A stretch of 64,000 bases of DNA. Origin: CAVYPR01 sp963770505 (lineage in GTDB: Bacteria; Actinomycetota; Acidimicrobiia; Acidimicrobiales; RAAP-2). The notes below the pieces were generated by a model. It had not been told where the DNA came from. It saw only the letters and a list, made by a program, of their open reading frames with translations, and did not search any database. This document shows positions 25,062-33,697 of the stretch, piece by piece. Position 1 is the stretch's first letter. Each line of letters starts with the position of its first letter. Location: positions 1,116,001 through 1,180,000 of the forward strand of contig CAVYPR010000001.1 in assembly GCA_963770505.1 (NCBI GenBank), read 5' to 3'. A program made the translations under genes and the position numbers.

Positions 25062-26441
25062 TCAGGATGTGAGGTCGGCGAGCGCGGCCTCGATGGCGCG
25101 GTGGAAGGTCGGGTAGGCGTAGATCATCGACCGCAGCGTGCCCACCGGCACCTCGGCGTGCACCGCCAGCGCCAGCAGCCCGAGCACCTCCCCGCCCCAG
25201 GGCCCGGCCGAGGTGGCGCCCACTAGCACGTGGCGCTGTGCGTCCTCGACCACCTTCACGAAGCCGTCGTTGCCCGCCTTGTGGATCCAGCCCCGCACCG
25301 ACGTGGGCACCTCGGTCATGCCGACTCGCACCGACAGCCCGGCCGAGCGGGCGTCTGCCTCGGACATCCCTACCGAGCCGACCTCGGGGTCGGTGAAGGT
25401 GACGCGGGGAACGGCTCGGTAGTCGGCCGGGCCCACCTCCTCGTGGTCGAGGCCGGCCTCGGCCAGGACGTCGGCCACCACCAGCCGGGACTGGTACATC
25501 GAGACGTGGGTGAAGGCGCCGTGACCGGTGGCGTCCCCCAGGGCCCACACCCCGGGGGCGGCGCGCAGCCGCCCGTCGACCGGGATCGACCGCGCCTGTT
25601 CGTCCAGCCCGATCGAGGCGATCCCGAGGGAGGCCAGATCGGGCCGTCGCCCGGTGGCGACCAGGAGCCGGTCGGCGGTCACCGGGTCCCGCCCGGCCAG
25701 ATGCAGGGTGACGCGCCCCTCGGCGTGGTCGACTCGCTCGACGGCGCAGCCGGTCATCACCGAGATGCCCTCGGCGGTGAGGACCCGCTCGAGCAGCTCG
25801 GAGGACTCGGGCTCCTCGGCTGCCAGCAGCCGGTCGGCGCCCTCGACCACCGTCACCTCGGAGCCGAAGCGCGAGAACACCTGCCCGAGCTCGAGGCCGA
25901 TCGCCCCTCCCCCCAGCACGGCCAGGCTGGCCGGGGGCTCGGTGCACTCGACGGCCCCGCGGTTGTCCCAGTAGGGGACCTCGCCGAGCCCGGGGATTGG
26001 CGGCGCCCAGAATCTGGTCCCCACGTTGAGGACGACACCGAGGCGGGCGGTGAGGAGCCGCTCCCCCACCAGCACCCGGCCCGGCCCGTCGAGCCGGCCC
26101 CACCCCCGCACGAAGGCGGCGCCGCGGCCCTCCAGCCGCTCCACCGCCACCCGGTCGTCCCAGTCGTCGGTCGCCTCTGTGCGGATCCGGCGGGCCACCG
26201 GCTCCCAGTCGCCTCGCACGGTGGCCTGGCCGGCCATGGCGGGGATCCGCCGCCCCTCGGCCAGGAGGTCGGCCGCCCGGATCATCATCTTGGAGGGGAC
26301 GCAGCCCCAGTACGGGCACTCCCCACCGACCAGCTCGCCGTCGACGCCGAGCACCGAGAGGCCCGCCTCGGCCAGGCGGCCCGCGGCCTCCTCGCCGCCG
26401 GGACCGAGGCCGACCACCACCACGTCGGCCGCGTCGTTCAC
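25062..26441 (-). CDS. FAD-dependent pyridine nucleotide-disulfide oxidoreductase
   Basis: The 459-residue enzyme has the FAD Rossmann site VVVVGLGPGGEEAAGRLAE, the redox pair in ECPYWGCVPSK (CxxxxC, in place of the usual CLNxGC), a second NAD(P) Rossmann site LAVLGGGAIGLELGQVFSRF and ALGDATGHGAFTHV. The overall order matches dihydrolipoamide dehydrogenase or mercuric reductase. However, the C-terminal active-site HPTxxE is replaced by YAYPTFHRAIE, so the catalytic His-Glu pair of dihydrolipoamide dehydrogenase is altered. It is therefore probably a different disulfide or quinone reductase. A wide branch of such proteins is annotated only generically in actinobacteria. Confidence 0.85.
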   Translation of the reverse strand: MNDAADVVVVGLGPGGEEAAGRLAEAGLSVLGVDGELVGGECPYWGCVPSKMMIRAADLLAEGRRIPAMAGQATVRGDWEPVARRIRTEATDDWDDRVAVERLEGRGAAFVRGWGRLDGPGRVLVGERLLTARLGVVLNVGTRFWAPPIPGLGEVPYWDNRGAVECTEPPASLAVLGGGAIGLELGQVFSRFGSEVTVVEGADRLLAAEEPESSELLERVLTAEGISVMTGCAVERVDHAEGRVTLHLAGRDPVTADRLLVATGRRPDLASLGIASIGLDEQARSIPVDGRLRAAPGVWALGDATGHGAFTHVSMYQSRLVVADVLAEAGLDHEEVGPADYRAVPRVTFTDPEVGSVGMSEADARSAGLSVRVGMTEVPTSVRGWIHKAGNDGFVKVVEDAQRHVLVGATSAGPWGGEVLGLLALAVHAEVPVGTLRSMIYAYPTFHRAIEAALADLTS

Positions 26442-26490
26442 GGTCCGTTCCCCCCAAGCGGCGCGGCGCCGGTGGCGGTCCGCACCCCGT

Positions 26491-26931
26491 TCAGGCGGCG
26501 GCCGCCTCGGCGGCGTCCACCAGCGTGCGGTGGCGGACGTAGGTGAACATGACCACGCCGCCGAGCGCGCCCCCGACGCCCACAGAGGCCAGGCCCAAGA
26601 AGATGAGCAGCCCGAGCGCCTGGTAGGCGTTGTTCAGGTAGAGGGTGCGGTTGCCGACCACCCAGCACACCGTGGCCATGATGAAGAACTCCAGGGCCAG
26701 CAGTCCGCCGAAGGCACCCATGGCGGCCATGGCCGTCTTGGTGTCGCGGGCGGCGACGGCCTTGCGGGCCGGCGGGACCAGCATCCCGCCCAGAGCCACG
26801 AAGACCACCAGGATCCCGACGCCGAGCACCGACAGCCACCACACCGAGACGTAGACGCCGGCGGTGATGAGGGCCATGGCCGCCGAGAAGACCACCAGGA
26901 GGAAGAACAACGCCGCGTACAGCCTTCCCAT
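26491..26931 (-). CDS. Four-helix membrane protein, unrecognised
   Basis: The 146-residue protein from ATG 26931 has four clear membrane helices: LYAALFFLLVVFSAAMALI, WLSVLGVGILVVFVALGGML, AAMGAFGGLLALEFFIMAT, and LGLLIFLGLASVGVGGALGG. A short basic stretch (PPARKAVAARDTK) lies between helices 2 and 3. The protein ends in an Ala-rich cytoplasmic tail. No catalytic motif is visible and I do not know the family. It follows the promoter region shared with the divergent secreted propeller gene. Confidence 0.6.
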   Translation of the reverse strand: MGRLYAALFFLLVVFSAAMALITAGVYVSVWWLSVLGVGILVVFVALGGMLVPPARKAVAARDTKTAMAAMGAFGGLLALEFFIMATVCWVVGNRTLYLNNAYQALGLLIFLGLASVGVGGALGGVVMFTYVRHRTLVDAAEAAAA

Positions 26932-27055
26932 GGGCCGCTCACCTCGTCTGTGCTCGGGGCCCGCGACGCTGGAGTCCGGGGCCGCCATCGGGTTCGTCCC
27001 CGAGTGTAGGGCGTGGGGCGCCCGCACCTGTGCTCTCGGCCAGGGCCTCCCGCTG

Positions 27056-27061
27056 TACGGT
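27056..27061 (+). promoter_or_regulatory. Putative -10 element, leaderless gene at 27068
   Basis: TACGGT ends six bases before GTG 27068. It supports this start over in-frame codons further upstream. Confidence 0.45.
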
Positions 27062-27067
27062 GCCCGT

Positions 27068-28138
27068 GTGCGCGACACCCAACGGCCTCCGGCTGCGCCG
27101 GGCGGGGCGTCCGGGGCCGGCCGGCCCCGGACCCGGCGGGCGGGGCCGGCCGGTCGTGCGGCCCTCCTCGGCCCGGCCGCCTGCGCCCTGGCGCTCCTCG
27201 GCGCGGCCTGCGGCTCGCCCGGCGCGCCAGACGCCGCCAGTACCACCTCGACCACCTCGGCCACGACCACGACCACCCTCGCGCCCGGGACGCTGCGGTT
27301 CGGCGCGCCCGAGCCGCTCACCGGGGGCACCGCACTGGTCGCCGTCTCCTGCGCCTCGCCCACCGCCTGCATCGCCGTCGACGCCACCGGCCGCGCCTTC
27401 GCCTTCAACGGCTCCTCCTGGGGCGCCCCGCAGTCCCCCGCCGGTGCGGCCACCGGCCCGGGCACCATCTCGGTCTCCTGCGCGTCGCCCACCCTGTGCC
27501 TGGCCGCGCCGACCGGTGGCAACCAGACCGTCACCTGGAACGGCCAGTCCTGGTCGGCGCCGGTCACAGTGGAGGGGGCCGCCGGCATCGAGGGGATCGG
27601 CTGCGCGCCCTCGGGTTACTGCGCAGCCGTCGACGGAGAGGGGAACGCCTTCGCCTATCGCGGCGGCGGCTGGGGCGGCACCAGCGGCGACTGGGGCGCG
27701 GTGACCGCCATCTCCTGCGTCAGCCAGACGTTCTGCGTCTCCTCGTCGGGAGGGTTGTCGATCTGGGACGGCGGCTCGTGGACCACCCCCCAGACATACG
27801 GGGTACCCACCTCCTTCACTGACGTGTCCTGTCCGACGACCTCCTTCTGCATGGCGGTCGACGAGCTGGGCCAGGCTCTCGTGTGGAACGGCCAGGCCTG
27901 GTCGGCTCCCATGGCGGCCGACCCCCTGGGAGCGCCCTTGACCGGAGTCTCGTGCCCCACCGCGACCTTCTGCGTCGCCGTGGACAAGCACGGGGGGATC
28001 TTGCAGTGGCACGCGGGGACCTGGAGCCGAACCGATGCCGACTCGTCGGCCGCCATGGCCGGCGTGTCCTGTCCGACCGCGACATTCTGCATGGCCGTCG
28101 ACCACTCGGGCCGCGTGGTGGTGGGCCGGCCGGCCTGA
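27068..28138 (+). CDS. Secreted protein built of repeated SC...FC blades
   Basis: The 356-residue protein begins with a basic region and a hydrophobic export signal (LLGPAACALALLGAACGSPG, possibly a lipoprotein signal, although Gly at -3 is unusual). A Thr-rich linker follows. From residue 85 onward, about seven repeats of 40-46 residues carry the pattern V-S-C-x-S/T-P-T-x-x-C/F-C-x-A-V-D-x-x-G-x-x-x-x-W/F-x-G-x-x-W-S-x-P. Each repeat holds a Cys pair that could form a disulfide, which suggests a covalently braced beta-propeller. Similar repeat proteins are abundant in Thermoleophilia and Acidimicrobiia, as far as I recall, and have no known role. Confidence 0.7.
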   Translation: MRDTQRPPAAPGGASGAGRPRTRRAGPAGRAALLGPAACALALLGAACGSPGAPDAASTTSTTSATTTTTLAPGTLRFGAPEPLTGGTALVAVSCASPTACIAVDATGRAFAFNGSSWGAPQSPAGAATGPGTISVSCASPTLCLAAPTGGNQTVTWNGQSWSAPVTVEGAAGIEGIGCAPSGYCAAVDGEGNAFAYRGGGWGGTSGDWGAVTAISCVSQTFCVSSSGGLSIWDGGSWTTPQTYGVPTSFTDVSCPTTSFCMAVDELGQALVWNGQAWSAPMAADPLGAPLTGVSCPTATFCVAVDKHGGILQWHAGTWSRTDADSSAAMAGVSCPTATFCMAVDHSGRVVVGRPA

Positions 28139-28197
28139 GCAGTGTGAGGGGGGCAGGCAGGTCCGATTGGTGGATGCTCGTCAGGGATTCATGGCCG

Positions 28198-28605
28198 TCA
28201 GCCGGCCCGCTGGGTGAAGCTGAACCAGTTCCCCGAGTCGTCGCGCAGGATGGCCTCGGTGCCGTAGGGGCGCTCCTCGGGCCCCTGAGAGAAGTCGGCG
28301 CCCCGCCCCTCCAGCGCCGCATGGTCGGCTCGGCAGTCGGTGGTGGCCATCACCCCGGGGCTGAGCACCCCCTGCTCGACCAGCGCGCGTACCTTGGGAC
28401 CGGTCTCGGCGTCGAGCATCGAGCGTGTGGGGTCCATGAGGAGCAGCTCCTGGGCGCCGCCCGGCGGGCGCACGGTGAGCCAGCGCATCCCGTTCCCCAG
28501 CTCCACGTCGGCCGTCACCTCGAAGCCGAGCTTCTCGGTGTAGTACCGCCTGGCCGAGTCCTGGTCCAGGACCCACACCGTCACGATGCCGATGCCGGTG
28601 ATCAT
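28198..28605 (-). CDS. VOC-family (glyoxalase/dioxygenase fold) protein
   Basis: The 135-residue protein is a two-module vicinal-oxygen-chelate domain: IGIVTVWVLDQDSARRYYTEKLGFEVTAD in pieces is the first beta-alpha-beta unit, and AILRDDSGNWFSFTQ is the final strand pair with the D-x-x-G-N-x-F pattern. Such proteins include glyoxalases, ring-cleavage dioxygenases and resistance proteins; which one cannot be said. ATG 28605 is chosen because GGAGGAGG lies directly upstream at good spacing. Monocistronic, convergent with the propeller gene. Confidence 0.85.
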   Translation of the reverse strand: MITGIGIVTVWVLDQDSARRYYTEKLGFEVTADVELGNGMRWLTVRPPGGAQELLLMDPTRSMLDAETGPKVRALVEQGVLSPGVMATTDCRADHAALEGRGADFSQGPEERPYGTEAILRDDSGNWFSFTQRAG

Positions 28606-28650
28606 GCCTTCCTCCTCCAAGCTCGCCGGGCCGCCAACGCTAGGGGGTGG

Positions 28651-29856
28651 TCAGGCCGGCTGCAGGGCCATGGCCGCGTGCAGGGCCACCCCGGTGGCCA
28701 TGGCCGGCTCGTCGATCACCATGCGGTTGGAGTGGTTGGGGGCGGGGTCAGCCACCCCCGGCGGCGCCGCCCCCAAGAAGGCCATCGACCCGGCCACCCG
28801 CTGCAGGACGAAGGACCAGTCCTCGGCGCCCATCACCGGTGAGGGCATCACCGTCACGCGGTCGGGGCCGAGGAGCCCGGTGGCCACTTCCACGGCCCGC
28901 GCCGCGGCCGCATCGTCGTTTACCGTTACCGGGTACGCCACCCCCAGCGGGTCGATCCGGGCCGAGCACAGGTGGGCCGAGGCCACACCCGAGACCACCC
29001 GTCCGAGACCGTCGAGGGCCAGCACCCGCGTCGCCTCGGACACCGTCCGCACGGTCACCTCGATCTCGGCCGTCTCGGGGATCACGTTGGCCGTGGTGCC
29101 GGCCGTGATTCTCCCCACGGTCACCACGGCCGGGTCGAAGATCGGCAGCCGTCGCGTTACCATGGACTGCAGGGCGGTCACGATCTCGCAGGCCACGGGG
29201 ACCGGGTCCACGGCGTCGTGGGGCATCGAGGCATGGCCGCCCCGGCCGGTGACGACGATGCGGAACTCGTCGGCGGAAGCCATGAGCGTCCCGGCCCGGG
29301 TGGCCACCCAGCCCGAGGGCACCATGGGGGCGACGTGGATGGCGAAAGCCCGGTCGATCGGGCCGTGCCGCTCGAGCAGGCCCTCCTCCAGCATCACCTG
29401 GGCGCCTCCGCCCCACTCCTCGCCCGGCTGGAACATGAGCACCACGCGCCCGGCCAGCTCGCCGCGACGACCGGACAGCAGGCGGGCGGCCCCGACCAGC
29501 ATGGCCACGTGGGCGTCGTGGCCGCAGGCGTGCATGGCCCCTTCGACCTCCGAGGCGTAGTCGAGGCCGGTGTGCTCGACCAGCGGGAGCCCGTCCATGT
29601 CCCCCCGCAGGAGGGTGGTGGGCCCGGGGTGCCCGCCGTCGAGCACCGCCACCACAGAGGTCGTCCGCTCGCCGAGCGAGACGTCGAGGCCCAGCCCGTC
29701 CAGGGCCTCGAGCACGACCGACTGGGTGCCGGGCAGCTCCAGACCGAGCTCGGGATGGCGGTGAATCCGGCGGCGCACCTCCACCACTGTCGCCTGGAGG
29801 AGGCGTGCGTCGTCGAGCAGCGAGACGTCGACCGTCGGCACCCGGCTCTCGTCCAC
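28651..29856 (-). CDS. M20D amidohydrolase (hippurate hydrolase/IAA-amino acid hydrolase type)
   Basis: This zinc amidohydrolase cleaves N-acyl amino acids. Motifs in 401 residues: RRRIHRHPELGLEL at the N-terminus, LLRGDMDGLPL, MHACGHDAHVAMLVGAARLL (zinc His and Cys-x-x-His), MFQPGEEWGGGAQVML (catalytic Glu pair), AIHVAPMVPSG and a late GAEDWSFV. These define subfamily M20D, here most like HipO/AmhX. GTG 29856 is chosen because AGGAGG lies eight bases upstream. GTG 29865 is a close alternative. No operon partner. Confidence 0.9.
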   Translation of the reverse strand: MDESRVPTVDVSLLDDARLLQATVVEVRRRIHRHPELGLELPGTQSVVLEALDGLGLDVSLGERTTSVVAVLDGGHPGPTTLLRGDMDGLPLVEHTGLDYASEVEGAMHACGHDAHVAMLVGAARLLSGRRGELAGRVVLMFQPGEEWGGGAQVMLEEGLLERHGPIDRAFAIHVAPMVPSGWVATRAGTLMASADEFRIVVTGRGGHASMPHDAVDPVPVACEIVTALQSMVTRRLPIFDPAVVTVGRITAGTTANVIPETAEIEVTVRTVSEATRVLALDGLGRVVSGVASAHLCSARIDPLGVAYPVTVNDDAAAARAVEVATGLLGPDRVTVMPSPVMGAEDWSFVLQRVAGSMAFLGAAPPGVADPAPNHSNRMVIDEPAMATGVALHAAMALQPA

Positions 29857-30299
29857 CGCGGCCACCTCCTCGTCGGCACGGTACCGCGTCGCGCAGGCGG
29901 CCGTGCCGGCCGCTCGGCCGGTGGCCCGCCGGCGGCCACCGGCCCGCGCGGCGCGGCCTTCGGGCATCACACGCACAGATTGCGGCCGTGCCGTCCTGTC
30001 GACCGGACCACCCCCGTCGCCACCCCGGTGCCCCACACCGTCTTCTTCACCCATCTTCGACGGGCGGCGCTGGCCGACCTGCGGGCGCGCTCCTCCAAGT
30101 TCGTCGTCCCTCGGCCACATGGGCCGACGGCGCGAGCAGGCGTCTCCAGGTGACGCCGCTCGGCCGCACCCCCGGACACCTTGGGCGCACCAGGGCGCTG
30201 GACGGCGGGTTCCCGGGGACCTTGCCGTCCCCGACCAAAGGTCCGGGTGCCCACCGTCGAGGACCCTCCGCCCGTCCCGGTTGACGCGTAAGTCTTCGC
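29857..30299. other. Gap of about 440 bases between divergent genes
   Basis: I see no supported gene here. Short open frames are low-complexity and lack start signals. TTGACG at 30281-30286 may be a -35 for the fusion gene at 30313. Confidence 0.5.
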
Positions 30300-30305
30300 T
30301 AACAT
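30300..30305 (+). promoter_or_regulatory. Putative -10 element, leaderless gene at 30313
   Basis: TAACAT ends seven bases before GTG 30313. TTGACG at 30281-30286 would be its -35 but is only 13 bases away, which is short. Confidence 0.4.
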
Positions 30306-30312
30306 ATTGTTC

Positions 30313-31584
30313 GTGCGTGACCTCATCGCCGTCCTGGCCGAGCCCAACCGCCGACGGCTCCTCGAACTGCTGCTCGGTGGCGAGCGCTCGGCCGGTGATC
30401 TGGCCCGTCAGTTCTCCGTCACCCGCCCCGCCGTCTCCCAGCACCTCGGCGTGCTCGTCCAGGCGGGGCTGGTGCAGGTCCGCCGTGAGGGCCGCTTCCG
30501 CTACTACCGGGTGGTCCCCGAGGGGCTGGCCGAGCTGCGCGAGTCGCTGGGCGTGTTCTGGGACCGCGAGCTGGAGGAGCTGGCCTCGGTGCCGGACAAG
30601 GAAGGTGCGACCATGACCATCGACAAGTCCGTCCTCGTCCCCCTCGGGATCGACGAGACCTTTGCCCTCGTCACCGAGCCAAGCAGGCTCCGTCGCTGGC
30701 AGGCCGTTGCGGCGCGCATCGAGTTGCGCGCCGGCGGCGACTACCGCTGGACCATCACCCCCGGGCACACCGCGGCGGGAACGGTGGTCGAGGTCGAGCC
30801 GGGACGCAGGCTCGTGCTGTCGTGGGCCTGGGAGGACGCCGGCTCGGCGTCCCCTCCGACTTCCACCGTGACCGTGACCCTCGAGCCCGCCGACGGGGGG
30901 ACGGTGGTCCGGCTCGTACACGAGGGGCTGACCGCGGAGCAGGAGGCCGGCCACACCGAAGGCTGGACCCACTACCTCGGGCGCCTCGCCTTGGCGGCGA
31001 CGACGGGGGATGCCGGGCCCGACGAGTGGGCCGCCGCGCCCGACCCGATGGACCGTCTCACCGCGGCCGAGGCGTCCCTGGCCGTCTGCCAGCTCGTGCT
31101 CCGCCAACTCTCTGCCGACGACGGCTCGAGGTCCACCCCCTGCCGCGAGTTCACGGTCGACCAACTGGTCGACCACCTGGAGGAGTCGCTCACCAGGCTG
31201 GGTTCGGCCGCCGGGGCCGACGGTGCCCTCCCCGTCGCATGGGGTCCCGAGGACCGGATCGCCACCGCCGCCCAGCGGGCGCTCGAGGCCTGGCGGGGTC
31301 GGGGCCTCGACGGCGACGTCGACCTGGGAGGGTTCGCCATGCCCGCCACCCTGGCGGCCGACATCCTGGCGATCGAGCTGCTAGTCCACGCCTGGGACGT
31401 GGCCACCGCGACGTCGACCGAGCTGACGACCAGCCCCGCGCTCGCCGAGTACGTTCTCGACCTGGGCCGCGAGCTCATCTCGCCCCAGCTCCGGGGCTCG
31501 GGCCGGTTCGACCCCGAGATCGGGGTGGAACCCGACGCCGGAGGGCTCGACCGCCTGGTGGCCTTCACCGGTCGCCAGCCCTAA
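30313..31584 (+). CDS. ArsR regulator - SRPBCC - mycothiol DinB-like triple fusion
   Basis: One 423-residue chain joins three domains usually found apart. Residues 1-95 form an ArsR-type winged helix (VLAEPNRRRLLELLLGGERS, then FSVTRPAVSQHLGVLVQAGLV and REGRFRYYRVV) with no metal-binding Cys visible. Residues 100-230 form an SRPBCC/AHSA1 domain (VPLGIDETFALVTEPSRLRRW, then TVVRLVHEGL and EGWTHYLGRLA). Residues 240-420 resemble the TIGR03086 mycothiol-dependent maleylpyruvate isomerase-like fold (SRSTPCREFTVDQLVDHLEE, ILAIELLVHAWDVATATS). A methionine just before the SRPBCC part (30613) could allow internal initiation, but the frame is continuous. Followed 42 bases later by a YCII-like gene. 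Confidence 0.85.
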   Translation: MRDLIAVLAEPNRRRLLELLLGGERSAGDLARQFSVTRPAVSQHLGVLVQAGLVQVRREGRFRYYRVVPEGLAELRESLGVFWDRELEELASVPDKEGATMTIDKSVLVPLGIDETFALVTEPSRLRRWQAVAARIELRAGGDYRWTITPGHTAAGTVVEVEPGRRLVLSWAWEDAGSASPPTSTVTVTLEPADGGTVVRLVHEGLTAEQEAGHTEGWTHYLGRLALAATTGDAGPDEWAAAPDPMDRLTAAEASLAVCQLVLRQLSADDGSRSTPCREFTVDQLVDHLEESLTRLGSAAGADGALPVAWGPEDRIATAAQRALEAWRGRGLDGDVDLGGFAMPATLAADILAIELLVHAWDVATATSTELTTSPALAEYVLDLGRELISPQLRGSGRFDPEIGVEPDAGGLDRLVAFTGRQP

Positions 31585-31626
31585 CCATCGTCCGACCAAG
31601 ACAGCGAAGAAAACGGAGGCAGTGAC

Positions 31627-31938
31627 ATGTCCAAGTTCGTGCTCGTCTACACCGGCGGCGCCATGGGTGCTTCACCGCAGGAGCAGCAGGAGGCCATGGA
31701 GGCCTGGATGAGCTGGTTCGGCTCCCTGGGGGAGGCGGTGCTCGACGTGGGGAACCCCTTCACCGGCGGCCGCACCGTCGCCGCGGACGGGTCGGCCACC
31801 GACGGCGGGGCGGCCGGCCTGACCGGCTACTCGATCGTCGAGGCCCCCGACCTTTCCACGGCAGCCGGGATGGCCAAGAGTTGCCCCGTCCTCACCCATG
31901 GCGGCGGTGTCGAAGTCTACGAGGCACTGCCCATCTAG
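31627..31938 (+). CDS. YCII-related small protein
   Basis: The 103-residue protein (KFVLVYTGGAMGASPQEQQE at the start, GYSIVEAPDLSTAAGMAKSCP and GGGVEVYEALPI at the end) has the ferredoxin-like alpha/beta pattern of YCII or DUF1330-like proteins, with the usual W near residue 27-29. ATG 31627 has GGAGG at good spacing. It follows the ArsR-SRPBCC fusion gene. In many actinobacteria YCII-like and SRPBCC/ArsR genes are neighbours, so it probably shares that gene's control. Its reaction is unknown. Confidence 0.75.
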   Translation: MSKFVLVYTGGAMGASPQEQQEAMEAWMSWFGSLGEAVLDVGNPFTGGRTVAADGSATDGGAAGLTGYSIVEAPDLSTAAGMAKSCPVLTHGGGVEVYEALPI

Positions 31939-32091
31939 CTCCGGGCACCGGACAAGGGCACGGGTCGACACGGGCGGCCGAGGACCTGCGGGTACTCGAC
32001 TCCACAGCCGGGCGGTACTCGAGATGCGCGCCCACCCACTATTGCGCCGGCATCCCTGGCGGCGACCCTCGGTGAGCGCGCCGGAGCTGCC

Positions 32092-32097
32092 TAACCT
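32092..32097 (+). promoter_or_regulatory. Putative -10 element, leaderless gene at 32104
   Basis: TAACCT ends six bases before ATG 32104 and supports that codon over the GTG at 32098. Confidence 0.45.
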
Positions 32098-32103
32098 GTG
32101 GGG

Positions 32104-33159
32104 ATGGGGGACGACGCGGAGTCCGAGCGCGCCGATGAGCCAGTGGCGCTCGGCGCGACGCGGCGCGGCGCAACAGGGCGCGGTGACCGGCCGGCCAGCG
32201 GTTCCACCGGCGCCGTCGCAGCCGGCCCCCGGGGCCGGCTGCGGCGCCTGTGGCTCAGCGGGCGTGGGTGGGAGACGGCCGAGCGGGCCCGGGTCGAGGG
32301 GTTCCTCGAGGAACGGCGGCGGACCTCCTCGGCCGTGGCCGCCGGCTTCGAGATCCAAGAGCTCGATGCCAACGTCGGCGGCGGCCTCCTGGCCGGGGCC
32401 ATCGCCTTCCGCATGTTCCTCTTCCTGGTCCCATTCGTCTACATCGTCTTCACCGTGCTGGGCCTGTCGGCCCGCCTGTCCAACGAGGACCCGGCCACCC
32501 TGGCCAAGACGTTCGGCATCACCGGGATCCTGGCGGCCACCGTGGTGGACACCCAGGATTGGAGCGTCTGGACGCAGCTGGTGGTGCTGGTGGGCGCGTC
32601 CTTCGCCCTCTTCCTCACCTCGGGCAGCCTCACCAAGGCCCTCTTCGTTGTGCACTGGCTCGTGTGGCGGATCGCACAGGTCAAGCCGGCCGGGCTCCTC
32701 CCCAGGCTGACCGTCATCGCCGTCTCCCTCCTGGCCGCGGCGCTGGCCACCGCGCTGAACAGCCTCCGCGAGCACACCGGGGCCGCCGGGACGGTCCTGG
32801 CCATCCTGCTGGTCTTCGGGGCGTCCTTCGGGATCTGGTGGTGGATGTCCTGGAAGCTCCCCCACGCCGACGCCCCGCCAAAGGCCCTCATCCCCGGGGC
32901 CCTGTTCATCGCCGTGGGTATGGAGGTGATGCACCTGCTCACCACCTACTGGCTCGGCCACCTGGTCGCCAGGAAGTCCCACTCGTACGGGGCGGTCGGC
33001 GTCGCCCTGGCCGTCCTTCTGTGGGTCTACATCCTGGGTCGGATCATCGTGGGATCCGCCGGGCTGAACGCCACCCTGTGGCGCCGCAACCAGGCACGGC
33101 TGGAGGGATCAGGGCCGGCGGATGCCGCCGCCACGGCCAACCGTCCCGCACCCCCGTGA
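32104..33159 (+). CDS. YihY/BrkB-family membrane protein
   Basis: The 351-residue protein has a basic cytoplasmic N-terminus of about 90 residues (including LRRLWLSGRGWETAERARVEGF) and then six membrane helices: GGGLLAGAIAFRMFLFLVP, a second at WTQLVVLVGASFALFLTSG, PRLTVIAVSLLAAALATAL, VLAILLVFGASFGIWWWMS, ALIPGALFIAVGMEVMHLL and YGAVGVALAVLLWVYILGRI. The last segment with LWVYILGRIIVGSAGLNA is diagnostic of the YihY/BrkB (formerly RNase BN) family. Its role is unsettled; a transport function is proposed. Monocistronic. Confidence 0.88.
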   Translation: MGDDAESERADEPVALGATRRGATGRGDRPASGSTGAVAAGPRGRLRRLWLSGRGWETAERARVEGFLEERRRTSSAVAAGFEIQELDANVGGGLLAGAIAFRMFLFLVPFVYIVFTVLGLSARLSNEDPATLAKTFGITGILAATVVDTQDWSVWTQLVVLVGASFALFLTSGSLTKALFVVHWLVWRIAQVKPAGLLPRLTVIAVSLLAAALATALNSLREHTGAAGTVLAILLVFGASFGIWWWMSWKLPHADAPPKALIPGALFIAVGMEVMHLLTTYWLGHLVARKSHSYGAVGVALAVLLWVYILGRIIVGSAGLNATLWRRNQARLEGSGPADAAATANRPAPP

Positions 33160-33301
33160 CACCGACCTGAGCGCGGCTTCGTCCGACGTGCCCCACGTGC
33201 CCTCTTTGCGGTGCGACCGAGTACGTTGGCCCAAGCCGAGCACCTCGGCACCACTGCTGACTTGCGCACCGACGTGCGAACGACGGAGAAGGAAGGACAC
33301 C

Positions 33302-33697
33302 GTGGCGAAGGGCCAACCACCGACGAGCAAGACACCGTCAAAGCTCATCGACGCGAGGATCAAGGAGTTGGGTGACTGGCGAGGCGAGTTGCTCGCCCGG
33401 CTGCGCGCCCTGATCAAGGAAGTCGACGGTGAGGTGGTGGAGGAATGGAAGTGGCGGGGAGTCCCGGTCTGGTACCACGACGGGATGCTCTTCACGGGCG
33501 AGACGTACAAGGAAGTCGTCAAGATGACCTTCGCCAAGGGAGCCGCCCTCGAGGACCCCTCAGGCCTCTTCAACGCCAGCCTCGAGGGCAACGTCCGTCG
33601 CGCCATCGACTGGCGCGAGGGCGACAAGGTCAATGAGAGGGCCCTGAAGGCTCTCGTGCGCGCCGCCGTGAAGCTCAACACCTCGGCCGGCGCGTGA
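33302..33697 (+). CDS. DUF1801-family protein
   Basis: The 131-residue protein has the DUF1801 pattern: LIDARIKELGDWRGELLARL at the start, VEEWKWRGVPVWYHDGMLF and YKEVVKMTFAKGAAL in the middle, and a final EGDKVNERALKALVRAAVKL. Members share the YjbR/YdhG-like fold and no reaction is known. GTG 33302 is preceded by GAAGGAAGGA. An upstream in-frame codon at 33122 would add 60 unlikely residues. It marks the last ordinary chromosomal gene before a region of sparse coding and lower GC. Confidence 0.85.
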   Translation: MAKGQPPTSKTPSKLIDARIKELGDWRGELLARLRALIKEVDGEVVEEWKWRGVPVWYHDGMLFTGETYKEVVKMTFAKGAALEDPSGLFNASLEGNVRRAIDWREGDKVNERALKALVRAAVKLNTSAGA

